This document shows, piece after piece, positions 53,138 to 61,897 of a DNA stretch of 64,000 bases; positions within the stretch are counted from its first letter, which is position 1; the number at the start of each line of letters is the position of its first letter. The notes under the pieces are model-generated. The model worked only from the letters and a program-made list of their open reading frames with translations, had not been told where the DNA came from and made no database searches. The stretch spans positions 260,706-324,705 of the forward strand of contig NZ_JAHRCY010000003.1 in the NCBI RefSeq assembly GCF_019083965.1. The letters are read 5' to 3'. The translations under genes were made by a program, and so were the position numbers. The DNA is from Catellatospora tritici (GTDB lineage Bacteria > Actinomycetota > Actinomycetes > Mycobacteriales > Micromonosporaceae).

Positions 53138-54331
53138 TCATGCTTTGCCCGAGTTCGTCGTGATGAGAATCGACTCGATCCACCCCGGCGGCGTCGGCGG
53201 CTGGTCCCCGACCAGGCCCGCGATGATCCGGGTCCGGCTCAGCGCCGCCTCCGGCCACGGCGTGTAGCCGTCGGTCAGCACGATCACGACGTGCGGCGGC
53301 TGCGGCACCGCCAGCGCCGCCGCGACGCCCACGCGCATGTCCGTGCCGCCGCCGCCCGCGAGCACCACCTCGCCGACGGTGGCCACCTTGCGTGTGGCGT
53401 GCACGTCGGCGTCGCAGGCCAGCACGGTGACCCGGTTGCCGCGTACGCCCACCGCGCGCAGCACCCCCGAGATCTCACCCATCACCGCGGCCAGGTCGTC
53501 CTCGGACATCGAACCCGAGGTGTCCACCACGATCGCCACGCGCGGCAGCGGGGCGCGCAGGCTCGGCAGCACCACCCCGCGCAGCGCCGCCCCGCGCCGC
53601 GACGGCCGCTGGTACGTGTAGTCCACCGCCCCGCCGGCCCAGGCCGCCGCCTCGCGTACCGCGCCGGTCAGCGCCTGGCGCCAGTCGACCACCGGCTCCA
53701 GCACCTGCTGCGCCCAGCGCTGCCAACCCGCCGGCAGCTTGCCGCGCGAGCGCTGGTGGCCGCGCATCGCGTGCGCGGTCTGCCGCCGGATCGCATCCGC
53801 CTCCACCCCGGGCACCCCGGCGGCCCCCGCCGGATCCAGTTCCCATGGCATCGGGTTTCCATGCGCCCCCGACCCGCACTCCACCAGCACGTACCGAGTG
53901 TTCGGCAGCGACGGCAGGTACTGCTCGAACAGCTGCCCGATCGGCAGGCCCAGCGCCTTCGGGTCGACCCGGGACTCCGGCAGCGGCAGGCCGTCGGCGA
54001 GCAGGTCGTCGTTGATCTCGCAGTCCTGCGCGATGTTGAGCCGGTGGTGGTCGCGCCGGTCGGCGACGGGCAGCCGGTCGGCCCGGCCGTGGTGGTCGCG
54101 CAGCAGGTGTGCGACCTCGTGGATCCATACCGCCGCCAGCTGGTCGACCGGCGTCTCGGCGACGAACCGGGGGTTGGCGTAGCAGCGCCAGTGCCGGTCC
54201 ACGCCCATCGTCGGCACCTGCTCGCTGGCGACGATGGTGAGGCTGTACAAGGCCGTGGCCAGGTACGGCCGGTCCTGGGCGGCGCGCAGCCGCGCGGCGA
54301 GCAGCCGGGTCCGGTCCAGCCCGCCGGTCAT
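53138..54331 (-). CDS. HExxH-vWA metallopeptidase-like protein
   Basis: The 397-residue protein is the last gene of a six-gene operon. The N-terminal half is a zinc metallopeptidase-like domain (DUF2201 type) with HEVAH at residues 71-75. The C-terminal half is a von Willebrand factor A-like domain, with the metal-ion-dependent adhesion site DTSGSMSEDD (Asp about 270) and LAGGGGTDMRVG. Pairs of vWA proteins and MoxR ATPases are known chaperone-like partners, and the MoxR gene lies directly upstream with a 4-bp overlap. It may process or remodel an effector of the system. Confidence 0.9.
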   Translation of the reverse strand: MTGGLDRTRLLAARLRAAQDRPYLATALYSLTIVASEQVPTMGVDRHWRCYANPRFVAETPVDQLAAVWIHEVAHLLRDHHGRADRLPVADRRDHHRLNIAQDCEINDDLLADGLPLPESRVDPKALGLPIGQLFEQYLPSLPNTRYVLVECGSGAHGNPMPWELDPAGAAGVPGVEADAIRRQTAHAMRGHQRSRGKLPAGWQRWAQQVLEPVVDWRQALTGAVREAAAWAGGAVDYTYQRPSRRGAALRGVVLPSLRAPLPRVAIVVDTSGSMSEDDLAAVMGEISGVLRAVGVRGNRVTVLACDADVHATRKVATVGEVVLAGGGGTDMRVGVAAALAVPQPPHVVIVLTDGYTPWPEAALSRTRIIAGLVGDQPPTPPGWIESILITTNSGKA

Positions 54332-55512
54332 CGCCCGGACAGCATTCCGGACAGGCTCAGCACCTCGACGAAGGCGTCGATCGAGTCCGGCACCGGCCAG
54401 TCGGTGTCGCGCAGCGCCGCCAGGTCCAGCGCCGCCCGCGCGGCCACGTCCGGCACGCCCGCCTCCACCGCCTTGGCCAGCACCACCCAGCCCGCCTCCC
54501 AGCGCTTGCGGGTCACCTCCGCCTGCACCGCCGCGACCACCGCCGTCAGGAACGCCAGCTGCCGGTCACCCCGCTCGGGCAGCGTGAACGCGTCCGGGTC
54601 GGCCAGCACCCGCTCCGGATCGGGCAGATCCAGCTCCTGCAGGTACGTGATGAACTCCAGCCCCGGCCCGTCGCCCACCGCGCCGATCACCGCGGTGGCC
54701 AGCGCGTCGCGGCTGGTGTCGGTGCACAGGTGGAACGCCAGCAGTCGCAGCGCCATCTCCCAGCTGCGCGGCGACGGCCACGCCCCGCCCCGGCTGTCGG
54801 CGTCGGTCGGCAGGTGGTGCACCAGACCCGGCCGGGCGGTGAGAAAACCGGCGATCGTGCCCCGCGCCCGCGCCACCGCGCCTGCCGCCCGCGACGGGAT
54901 CACCGACGGCACCGTGATCGCGGGCCACGTTCCGGCCAGGCCGCGCGCGACCGCCTTCGGGTCGTGCGTCCAGTGCAGGTGCACGAACCGGTTGGCCAGC
55001 GGCGGGCTCAGGTGCCAGCCGTCGGCGGCGCTGGCAGGCGGGTTGGCCGCCGCCACGATCCGGATCGAGGCGGGCAGCTCGAGGCTGCCGACCCGCCGCT
55101 CCAGCACCACCCGCAGCAGCGCCGCCTGCACGGCCGGGGGTGCCGAGGACAGCTCGTCGAAGAACAGCAGGCCCCGACCGGTACGGGCCAGCCGCACCGC
55201 CCAGTCCGGCGGCGCCATCGGCACCCCGTCCACGGCCGGGTTGTCGCCGACGATCGGCAGCCCGGCGAAGTCCGACGGCTCGTGCACGCTGGCGATCACC
55301 GTCTCCAGCGGCACGCCCAGCCCCACCGCGAGCTGCTGCAGCGTCGCGGACTTGCCGATGCCAGGCTCGCCCCACAGCAGCACCGGCAGGTTCGCCGACA
55401 CCGCCAGCGCCAGCGCCTGGGCACGCGGATCGGTCACCGGCTCGCCGCGCCACGACCGGGTCCGCCCGATCAGTTCATCAGCCGCCAGCAGCGGGTCATC
55501 CAAAGTCGTCAC
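54328..55512 (-). CDS. MoxR-type AAA+ ATPase
   Basis: The 394-residue protein is a MoxR family ATPase. It has Walker A in LLWGEPGIGKSATLQ (about residue 50), Walker B in LLFFDELSSAPPAVQAALL and the arginine-finger/sensor region in AAANPPASAADGWHLSPPLANRFVHLHW. MoxR proteins act as chaperones with vWA partners, and the downstream gene encodes one (4-bp overlap). It begins with ATG at 55512 and its start overlaps the upstream ankyrin-protein gene by 17 bases, which indicates tight coupling in the operon. Confidence 0.93.
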   Translation of the reverse strand: MTTLDDPLLAADELIGRTRSWRGEPVTDPRAQALALAVSANLPVLLWGEPGIGKSATLQQLAVGLGVPLETVIASVHEPSDFAGLPIVGDNPAVDGVPMAPPDWAVRLARTGRGLLFFDELSSAPPAVQAALLRVVLERRVGSLELPASIRIVAAANPPASAADGWHLSPPLANRFVHLHWTHDPKAVARGLAGTWPAITVPSVIPSRAAGAVARARGTIAGFLTARPGLVHHLPTDADSRGGAWPSPRSWEMALRLLAFHLCTDTSRDALATAVIGAVGDGPGLEFITYLQELDLPDPERVLADPDAFTLPERGDRQLAFLTAVVAAVQAEVTRKRWEAGWVVLAKAVEAGVPDVAARAALDLAALRDTDWPVPDSIDAFVEVLSLSGMLSGR

Positions 55513-57223
55513 GCCTTCTCCACTGTTCCAGGTATCGCCGTATCAGAAGCCTGCGCGCCGAGGGGGTGCCCAGTCGCCGAAGCACCTCGTCGTCCTCGTC
55601 GCCGTCCTCCTCCTCGCTGGAGTCCGTCAGGAGCAGGACCCACCGCCACGGCGACATTCCGTGCCGGTCCTCGGCGTACGGGTCGGCGCCCGCCTCCGTC
55701 AGCGCCCGCACCAGCGGCAAGGAGGTGGCCCGCTTGACGGCGACGTGAAGCGGCGTACGGCCCTCGCGGTCGCGCGCGTCCACGGGCACCCCGGCCGCCA
55801 GCAGCCGCGGCAGCAGCCGCTCGTGTTCCAGGTAGGACAGCAGGTGCAGCAGCGTGAACCCGCGCCCGTCGCGTATCGACGGATCCATACCGCGGTCGAG
55901 CAGGTCCAGCGCCTCATCGGCGTCGCCGTGCAGCACCAGCTGCATGAGGTCGATGCGCTGGGCGCGCAGCCGTCGGGGCAGGCGCCCAGACCCGGTCTGC
56001 CACGCCAGCCGGGTGGCGAAGCAGCCCGCGACCGCGCCGCCCAGGCTGTGCAGCGTCTGCTCGCGCAGCATCTCCTCGGCGGAGTGATCGAGCAACAGCA
56101 GGCCGCCCGGGTCGGGGCGCACCTGGTGCCAGGCACCCCGGCACCGGACCCGGACCGGCTCGGACACCGGCCGTGGTGCGGCGGGTGACGCGGTCGGTGC
56201 GCCGGGCAGCACCGCCGCGCGTACCAGTGGATGGAGTTCGTCGAGAGTGATCATTCCGTGGTGCAGGAGGTCGAGGTCGACCGGGCGCCGATGCAGCAGC
56301 TCGGGGAGGTCGACGAACGAGACGCCGTGGGCGGGCAGCCGCGCCGTGAGCCCGCCGTCCGCGCCCCGCCGCACCACCATGCGGGCCTGACCGCCGAACG
56401 TCAGCCCCATCGCGGCCACGCCGTGTCTCGCGGTGAGGTCGTCGACCAGAAGGCGCAACCCCACGAGGTTCAGCTGCCGCGCCTGTCCCCGGCTGCGCAG
56501 CACGTCACGAACGGCCTTCGCGCCGTAGTGGTGGCTGACCGGTTTGACCTCGTCGTCGACGTGCTCGGAGACCAGCGGGATGCCGGCCAGCTCCCACGCG
56601 GCGTCCAGGTCGCCCATGGCCAGCAGCGCGGCGATGTCCTCGGCCCTGGTGGCGGAGTCGGAACCCGCCAGCTCCTGCTGCCGCTGCTGGGTGAGGGGGG
56701 TGCCGTCCGGGGCGAGGAACGGCATGCGCTCGGCCGAGCCGCCCCAGACGGCACGCAGCCGGTGTGCCTCGCGTGCGTCCCACAGGAACGCGGGCAGCTC
56801 CGGGGTGCCGCCGGTGTCGCGGATCTCCAGGCGCAGCCGCTGCGATCCGTCGACGAACGCGGGCAGCAGCACCGCCAGGCGTGGCATGTCGTCGGTCACC
56901 CGGGTGACCTTCGGGGCGAGGACGAACGACCGCTCGGTGGCCAGGCCGGTGCGCCCGCGCAGCGCCCGGGGCAGGTGCCAGCGCAGCAGATCCGGGGCGA
57001 ATCCGGTCAGCTCGTCGATGAGGCGGGCCGCCGTCCGGGCACCGTACGCTTCGACGAGATCCGCCTCGTCGAAGGCGACCTCCACGTTTGCGGCCGCGCA
57101 GGCGCCCCGCCAGTCCCCGGCCAGCCGCCTGGCCGTCGTCCGAGCGATCATCCGCTGCGGCACCGCGTACCGCCGCACCCGACGCCAGCTCGGCAGATCC
57201 GGCTGGATCGACTCGTCGAGCAT
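55496..57223 (-). CDS. Ankyrin-repeat protein, paralogue 2
   Basis: The 575-residue protein has a conserved N-terminal domain (SWRRVRRYAVPQRMIARTTARRLAGDWRGACAAANVEVAF), a middle region, and C-terminal ankyrin repeats (DADEALDLLDRGMDPSIRDGRGFTLLHLLSYLEHERLLPRLLAAGVPVDARDREGRTPLHVAV, then LVRALTEAGADPYAEDRHGMSPW). It ends with an acidic stretch and YLEQWRR. It is a paralogue of the next gene upstream. Ankyrin repeats suggest it binds another protein, possibly the substrate handled by the MoxR-vWA pair. The ATG at 57223 is preceded by GAGGG. Confidence 0.85.
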   Translation of the reverse strand: MLDESIQPDLPSWRRVRRYAVPQRMIARTTARRLAGDWRGACAAANVEVAFDEADLVEAYGARTAARLIDELTGFAPDLLRWHLPRALRGRTGLATERSFVLAPKVTRVTDDMPRLAVLLPAFVDGSQRLRLEIRDTGGTPELPAFLWDAREAHRLRAVWGGSAERMPFLAPDGTPLTQQRQQELAGSDSATRAEDIAALLAMGDLDAAWELAGIPLVSEHVDDEVKPVSHHYGAKAVRDVLRSRGQARQLNLVGLRLLVDDLTARHGVAAMGLTFGGQARMVVRRGADGGLTARLPAHGVSFVDLPELLHRRPVDLDLLHHGMITLDELHPLVRAAVLPGAPTASPAAPRPVSEPVRVRCRGAWHQVRPDPGGLLLLDHSAEEMLREQTLHSLGGAVAGCFATRLAWQTGSGRLPRRLRAQRIDLMQLVLHGDADEALDLLDRGMDPSIRDGRGFTLLHLLSYLEHERLLPRLLAAGVPVDARDREGRTPLHVAVKRATSLPLVRALTEAGADPYAEDRHGMSPWRWVLLLTDSSEEEDGDEDDEVLRRLGTPSARRLLIRRYLEQWRRRDDFG

Positions 57224-57246
57224 GGACGCGGGCCCTCGCGCGCGCC

Positions 57247-58953
57247 TCACCGCTCGGCGGCCTCTTCGAGGTACCGCTTCACCAGGCGCAGGTCCTGCTG
57301 CCCGTCGAACCAGTCCTCGTCCTCGTCGTCGAACATGTCGCCGCCCTTGTACTCCAGCAGCAGCGTCGGCGACACCCCGTCGGCGTCGTCGGCCTTCGGG
57401 TCGGCCCCGGCCTCCAGCAGCGCCTTGACCAGCGCGGACGTGCCGACCCAGCCGACCGCGACGTGCAGCGGCGTACGCCCCTTGTGGTCGCGGGCGTCCA
57501 CGGGCAGCCCGGCGGCCAGCAGCCGCGGCAGCACCCGCTCGTGGTCGAGGCAGCGCAGGTGGTGCAGCAGCGTGAACCCGCGCCCGTCGCGCACCTGCGG
57601 GTCCATGCCCCGGTCGAGCAGTGCCAACAGGCCGTCGGTGTCGCCGTGCAGCACCCGCTGCATCAGGTCGTCGCGCTGGGCCCGCAGCCTGCGCGGCAGC
57701 CGCCCGGCACCGCTGCGCCACGCCTGCTCGGCGGCGAAGCAGCCCGCCGTCTGCCCGCCGAGGCTGCGCATCATCTGCTCGCGCAGCACCTCCTCGGGCG
57801 TGTGGTCGAGCACCTGCAACCGGCCCGCGTCGTTGTGCACCCGGTGCCAGGCACCTCGGCAGCGCACCGCGACCGGCTCGAACCGGGGCACCTCGGGCTC
57901 GTCGTCCGGCTGCGGCGCGTCCGCGCCGGGAACCAGGGCCGCCCGCACCAGCGGATGCAGGTCGGCGACGGTGATGAGCCCGTGCCGCAGCAGCTCCAGG
58001 TCGACCGGCAGCCGGTGGAGCGGCTCGGCCAGCTCCGCCGCCGTGGTGTCGCGGTCGTTGGTGAGCCGGGCCCGGACCACGCCGCCGCCGTCCGGCCCGG
58101 ACCGACGGTCCTCGTCCGCCCCGGGCCACTCGGCGTCGTCGCTCAGGTCCAGCTCGACGTGGATGCGCCAGCCGAAATTGACCTGGACCGCGGTCACGTT
58201 GTGCCGCGCGGCCAAGGCGCGGGCCTGCGGGAGCAGGCCGGCCAGGTTGAGCGCGGGCAGGCTCCGGACGGTCATGGTGACCCCCCAGCGGCCCTTGGCG
58301 TCGGCCGGGTCGAGATCGATCCCGGCCTCACGCCAGGCCCCGACGACGTCACCGGCGGCCAGCAGCGCGGCCGCGCGCTCGGCCCGAGCCGCCGCACCGG
58401 TGCCGACGCCCAGGTCGGCGGCGGCCAGCGGGGTGCCGTCGGCGGCCAGAAACGGCATCCGGTCCGCGCCGCCCCAGGCGGCGCGCAGCCCGTGCGCCTC
58501 GCGGGCGTCCCACAGGTAGCCGGGCAGCTCCTCCCGGGCGGCGGTGCGCACGTCCAGGCGCAGCCGCTGCGAGCCGTCGACGGTCTTCGGCAGCAGCACC
58601 ACCAGGCGGGGCAGCTGCGCCTCGACCCGCTCGACCATCGGCGCGAGCGCGAACTGCTCGCCGGTGGCGAGACTGGTGCGCCCGCCCAGCGCCCGGGGCA
58701 GGTGCCAGCGCAGCAGGTCGGGGGCGAACCCGGCCAGCTCGTCGGCCAGCCGCGCGGCGGCCTCGGCGCCGTAGGTGTCGGCGAGCTTCGCCGCGTCGAA
58801 CACCACGTCCACGTTGGCGGCGGCGCAGGCGCCGCGCCAGTCCCCGGCCAGCCGCCGGGCCGTGGCCCGCGCGATCATCGGCGCCGGTACGGCATACCGG
58901 CGCACCCGGCGCCAGGTGGGCAGCTCGTTCTGGTCGGACGTCTCGTCGGTCAC
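57247..58953 (-). CDS. Ankyrin-repeat protein, paralogue 1
   Basis: The 568-residue protein shares its layout with the downstream paralogue: an N-terminal domain TWRRVRRYAVPAPMIARATARRLAGDWRGACAAANVDVVF, a central region with a segment VRCRGAWHRVHNDAGRLQVLDHTPEEVLREQMMRSLGGQTAGCFAAEQAWRSGAGRLPRRLRAQRDDLMQRVLHG, and C-terminal ankyrin repeats (GLLALLDRGMDPQVRDGRGFTLLHHL, GLPVDARDHKGRTPLHVAV, ALVKALLEAGADPKADDADGVSP). It opens with GTG at 58953, overlapping the LRR gene stop by 4 bases. Probably an intra-operon duplication that has diverged. Confidence 0.88.
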   Translation of the reverse strand: MTDETSDQNELPTWRRVRRYAVPAPMIARATARRLAGDWRGACAAANVDVVFDAAKLADTYGAEAAARLADELAGFAPDLLRWHLPRALGGRTSLATGEQFALAPMVERVEAQLPRLVVLLPKTVDGSQRLRLDVRTAAREELPGYLWDAREAHGLRAAWGGADRMPFLAADGTPLAAADLGVGTGAAARAERAAALLAAGDVVGAWREAGIDLDPADAKGRWGVTMTVRSLPALNLAGLLPQARALAARHNVTAVQVNFGWRIHVELDLSDDAEWPGADEDRRSGPDGGGVVRARLTNDRDTTAAELAEPLHRLPVDLELLRHGLITVADLHPLVRAALVPGADAPQPDDEPEVPRFEPVAVRCRGAWHRVHNDAGRLQVLDHTPEEVLREQMMRSLGGQTAGCFAAEQAWRSGAGRLPRRLRAQRDDLMQRVLHGDTDGLLALLDRGMDPQVRDGRGFTLLHHLRCLDHERVLPRLLAAGLPVDARDHKGRTPLHVAVGWVGTSALVKALLEAGADPKADDADGVSPTLLLEYKGGDMFDDEDEDWFDGQQDLRLVKRYLEEAAER

Positions 58954-60098
58954 CGGTACACGCTCGCGATCGCGCTGATGTCGGGGTGCGGGGCCTCGGC
59001 CGGGCCCAGCACGGCGGTCGACAGCCGCCGCAGCCGCCGGGGCACGCCGCCGTTGAGCCCGAGGTAGCGCAGCGGCATGCCATCGTGTAGGGCCGCGACC
59101 AGCACCTTCGCCCCACGCCCGCCGATGCCGGTGAAGCGCAGGTCCAACCGCCGCAGGGCGCTGCTCGGCAGCACCGCGGCCAGGGCGGCCGCGCCCTCAT
59201 CGGCGACGATGTTGGCACTGGCGCCCAATGCCCGTTCCGACGGCGGTCGGGCCAGGTCGAGGGCGTGCCAGGCGCCCAGCCGGGCCGCGAGCGCGGCCGT
59301 CCCGGCGGGGGTGATGCCGTTGCCGCCCAGGCCCAGCGTCATCGGCAGCCCTTCGGCGGCCTCGGCCAGGGCGGCGGCGCCGGTGTCGCCGAGGGCGTTG
59401 GCGGCCAGGTAGAGCTCGCGCACCCGGCCGTCGTGGATGATCGAGGCGAGCGCCGCGACGGCGTCCGGCCCGAGGCCGTTGCCGCCCAGGAACAACCGCT
59501 CCAGCGGGGTCGCCCGCCCGGCCAGGGTGCGGGCCAGTTCGGCCAGCCCGGAGGCGCTGAGTCCGGTGTTCACCAGGTCCAGGGTGCGCAGCGTGGGGTT
59601 GGCGGCCAGCGCGGGGCACAGCCGGGCCACGCCCGCGTCGCCGATCGGGTTGCGTTTGAGCCAGAGCGCCCGCACCGTCCGGTCGGTGGACAGCCGGTCG
59701 GCCAGCGCCCCGGCGCCGTCGGCGTCGATGCGGTTGCAGCCCAGGTAGACCGTCCGCACCCGGTGGCCGGGGGTGAGCGCGTCGGCGACCACGCGGGCGC
59801 CCTCGCTGCCCAGGCCGTTGGTGCCCAGTAGCAGGTGGGTGGCGTGGCCGAACCGGACGGCGGCCTGCACCACCCGCTGCGCCGCGTACGGCCCCAGGCC
59901 CTGCTTGCACAGGTCGAGGCGCCCGTCGGGCTGCAGGGTGCCGCGCGGGAAGTCCTCGGGCGCGGCGGCGGCGTCGGGCTCGCCCAGGCGGGCCAGCAGC
60001 GCGTCGAAGTCGCCCGGGTCGGCCAGGCCGAGTTCGGGGTGGCTGATGGCGGGGCAGCGGACCGGCGTCGGGCCGGTGGGCGGGGTCGGCTCGGTCAC
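58950..60098 (-). CDS. Leucine-rich repeat (RNase inhibitor-like) protein
   Basis: The 382-residue protein has about eight LRR units of the RNase-inhibitor type (for example ATHLLLGTNGLGSEGARVVADAL, VRTVYLGCNRIDADGAGALADRL, VRALWLKRNPIGDAGVARLCPAL, LERLFLGGNGLGPDAVAALASII, VRELYLAANALGDTGAAALAEAA), which should form a horseshoe for protein binding. There is no signal peptide. The GTG at 60098 overlaps the TGA of the SDR gene (GTGA). As a recogniser it could act with the ankyrin proteins in the MoxR-vWA operon. Confidence 0.9.
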   Translation of the reverse strand: MTEPTPPTGPTPVRCPAISHPELGLADPGDFDALLARLGEPDAAAAPEDFPRGTLQPDGRLDLCKQGLGPYAAQRVVQAAVRFGHATHLLLGTNGLGSEGARVVADALTPGHRVRTVYLGCNRIDADGAGALADRLSTDRTVRALWLKRNPIGDAGVARLCPALAANPTLRTLDLVNTGLSASGLAELARTLAGRATPLERLFLGGNGLGPDAVAALASIIHDGRVRELYLAANALGDTGAAALAEAAEGLPMTLGLGGNGITPAGTAALAARLGAWHALDLARPPSERALGASANIVADEGAAALAAVLPSSALRRLDLRFTGIGGRGAKVLVAALHDGMPLRYLGLNGGVPRRLRRLSTAVLGPAEAPHPDISAIASVYR

Positions 60099-61498
60099 CA
60101 CGGCACCGGCCGGTAGTCCTTGAGGAAGGCGCCGTGCACGGGGTCGCCGTGGCGTTCGCGCACGATCGGGTCGTACACCCGGGCGGCGCCGTCGACGACG
60201 TCCAGCGGCGGGCGGAACCCGGCCTGTCGCTGCGCCTGCTTGGCCGGGTGCGGCCGCTCGTCGGTGACCCAGCCGGTGTCCACGCTGTTCATCAGGATGC
60301 CGTCGCGGTGGTAGTCGGCGGCCAGGGTGCGGGTCAGCATGTTCATGGACGCCTTGGCCATGTTGGTGTGCGGGTGGCGCTCGGTCTTGTACTCCCTGGA
60401 GAAGCTGCCCTCCATCGCCGACACCTGCACCACGTGCCGCAGCGGGTGCGGCGCGGCGGTCAGCAGCGGCCGCAGCCGCGAGGTGAGCAGGAACGGCGCG
60501 AACGCGTTGACCACGTGCACCTCCAGCCACTCCTGTGGCGTCACGTCCCGGTCGCGCAGCACCCAGCTGTTGACCTCGCGCAGGTCAAGCGGCTCGCCGG
60601 TCTCGTCGACGGCCCCGGCCGGGAACAGCGTCTGCACCAGCGCGGGCAGGGGGGCGGTGGTCCCGGCGGCGGCGTGCCCGCGGGTGGGCACCGCCGAGAT
60701 CGCGGCGGCCGCGCCCGACAGCGGGGTGAGCTCGGCCGCCCGCACCTCGCGGTGGTAGGCCGCCGGGCGGTGCAGCGTCTGCGCGGCGTTGTTGACCAGG
60801 ATGTCGAGGTGGTCCCAGCGCCGGTGCACCGTGTCGACCAGGTCGAGCACGCCGGTCAGGTCGAGGAAGTCGACACCGTGCACGTGCAGCCGGTCGCGCC
60901 AGTCGGCGGCGTCGGGCACGGCCGCGAAGCGGCGCGCGGCGTCGTACGGAAACCGGGTGGTGACCAGCACGTCGGCGCCGTCGCGCAGCAGCTTCAGGGC
61001 GACGTGGAACCCGATCTTCACGCGGCCGCCGGTCACCACCGCCCGCCGCCCGGTCAAATCGCACCGGGCGTCGCGCCGCTGCCGGTTGTCCCGCGCGCAG
61101 TCCGGGCACATCAGGTGGTAGTCGGCGTCGACCAGCCGGTAGTGCGTCTTGCACACGTAGCAGCGGCGCGGCTTGTGCAGCCGGGACGGCGCCTCGGCCG
61201 CATCCGTTCCGGACGGCGCGGACGCCGTCAGCGCGGGAATCTCCTCCCGGTACCGGCGCGCTGCGGCCAGCAGTTCCTGGTCCTGTTCCCGACGCGCCGC
61301 CGAACGGGCCGCCCGGCGCTCCTTGCGCCCGTCGCGGTACACCGCGCCGACCGCCCGCCCGACCGCCTCCGCGTCGGCCTCGTCCAGCGTCCCGTCGCGC
61401 AACGCGTCCAGCACGCGTAGACAGGTGTCCACATCGGAAGGGCTCACGCTCGGCCCCGCGCCGCGCGCGGACGGCACCCACGTGCTGCTCGGCGGCAT
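60095..61498 (-). CDS. SDR-like protein with N-terminal zinc ribbon
   Basis: The first gene of the operon encodes 467 residues. The N-terminal about 125 residues are helical and charged, followed by a zinc ribbon (RCYVCKTHYRLVDADYHLMCPDC). An SDR-like domain follows: RRAVVTGGRVKIGFHVALKLLRDGADVLVTTRFPYDAARRF, DILVNNAAQTLHRPAAY, VVQVSAMEGSF and later NMAKASMNMLTRTLAADY. The Ser is present but the Tyr of the usual YxxxK motif is replaced (TNMAK), so catalysis would be altered. Start ATG at 61498 with GGAGGG upstream; a longer frame runs upstream but does not look coding. Its role in the MoxR-vWA operon is unknown. Confidence 0.85.
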   Translation of the reverse strand: MPPSSTWVPSARGAGPSVSPSDVDTCLRVLDALRDGTLDEADAEAVGRAVGAVYRDGRKERRAARSAARREQDQELLAAARRYREEIPALTASAPSGTDAAEAPSRLHKPRRCYVCKTHYRLVDADYHLMCPDCARDNRQRRDARCDLTGRRAVVTGGRVKIGFHVALKLLRDGADVLVTTRFPYDAARRFAAVPDAADWRDRLHVHGVDFLDLTGVLDLVDTVHRRWDHLDILVNNAAQTLHRPAAYHREVRAAELTPLSGAAAAISAVPTRGHAAAGTTAPLPALVQTLFPAGAVDETGEPLDLREVNSWVLRDRDVTPQEWLEVHVVNAFAPFLLTSRLRPLLTAAPHPLRHVVQVSAMEGSFSREYKTERHPHTNMAKASMNMLTRTLAADYHRDGILMNSVDTGWVTDERPHPAKQAQRQAGFRPPLDVVDGAARVYDPIVRERHGDPVHGAFLKDYRPVPW

Positions 61499-61576
61499 CG
61501 ATCCCTCCAGGCGCGGCCGGCGTGGCCGGACGGGCCGCGTTGCCGCCGATCCGGAGCCACGGATTGCTGTGGGGGC

Positions 61577-61648
61577 GAGGCCGGTCGGATTCGAACCGAC
61601 GTCCTCCAGCTTGCAGTCAAGGCGCGACGACCTCTGCGCTACGACCTC
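61577..61648 (-). tRNA. tRNA-like sequence, abnormal anticodon arm
   Basis: Read on the minus strand from 61648, GAGGTCG, TA, a GCGC/GCGC D arm and GTCGG-TTCGAAT-CCGAC T arm with 3' CGGCCTC give a tRNA outline. The stem can be extended to 10 pairs (GGCGAGGTCG with CGGCCTCGCC). The anticodon loop may be CTGCAAG (GCA, Cys), but the flanking CTTGA and CTGGA do not pair well, so the arm is abnormal. It could be a pseudo-tRNA or a recombination remnant. The rest of the 399-bp gap between 61499 and 61897 holds no supported gene. Confidence 0.5.
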
Positions 61649-61897
61649 GCCGCGCGGCACACTACCCGACCCGACCGACAACACGCCCGCCCCAGTCGGG
61701 CCACCGTCCAGCGTGCTCACAGCAACTTCCCGGATTGACCCCGACTGCCAGAAAGCTCCAAGTTGGCACGGAATTCGGGCGTAGCGTTGGCAGGCGTAGG
61801 ACTTCCGCCAGACCGCGGAAGCGTCGGTCCCGGCGCTCGCACTGAGTGCGTTCGCTCGGTCCGTCGTCTCCGCTACCGCTGAGGACGGGGCGGGCTG

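Noticed and set aside
61173..61845. Short plus-strand frames containing GFEPTSSSLQ and RSDSNRRPPA
   Set aside because: These peptides are the typical false product of reading antisense across a tRNA T arm.
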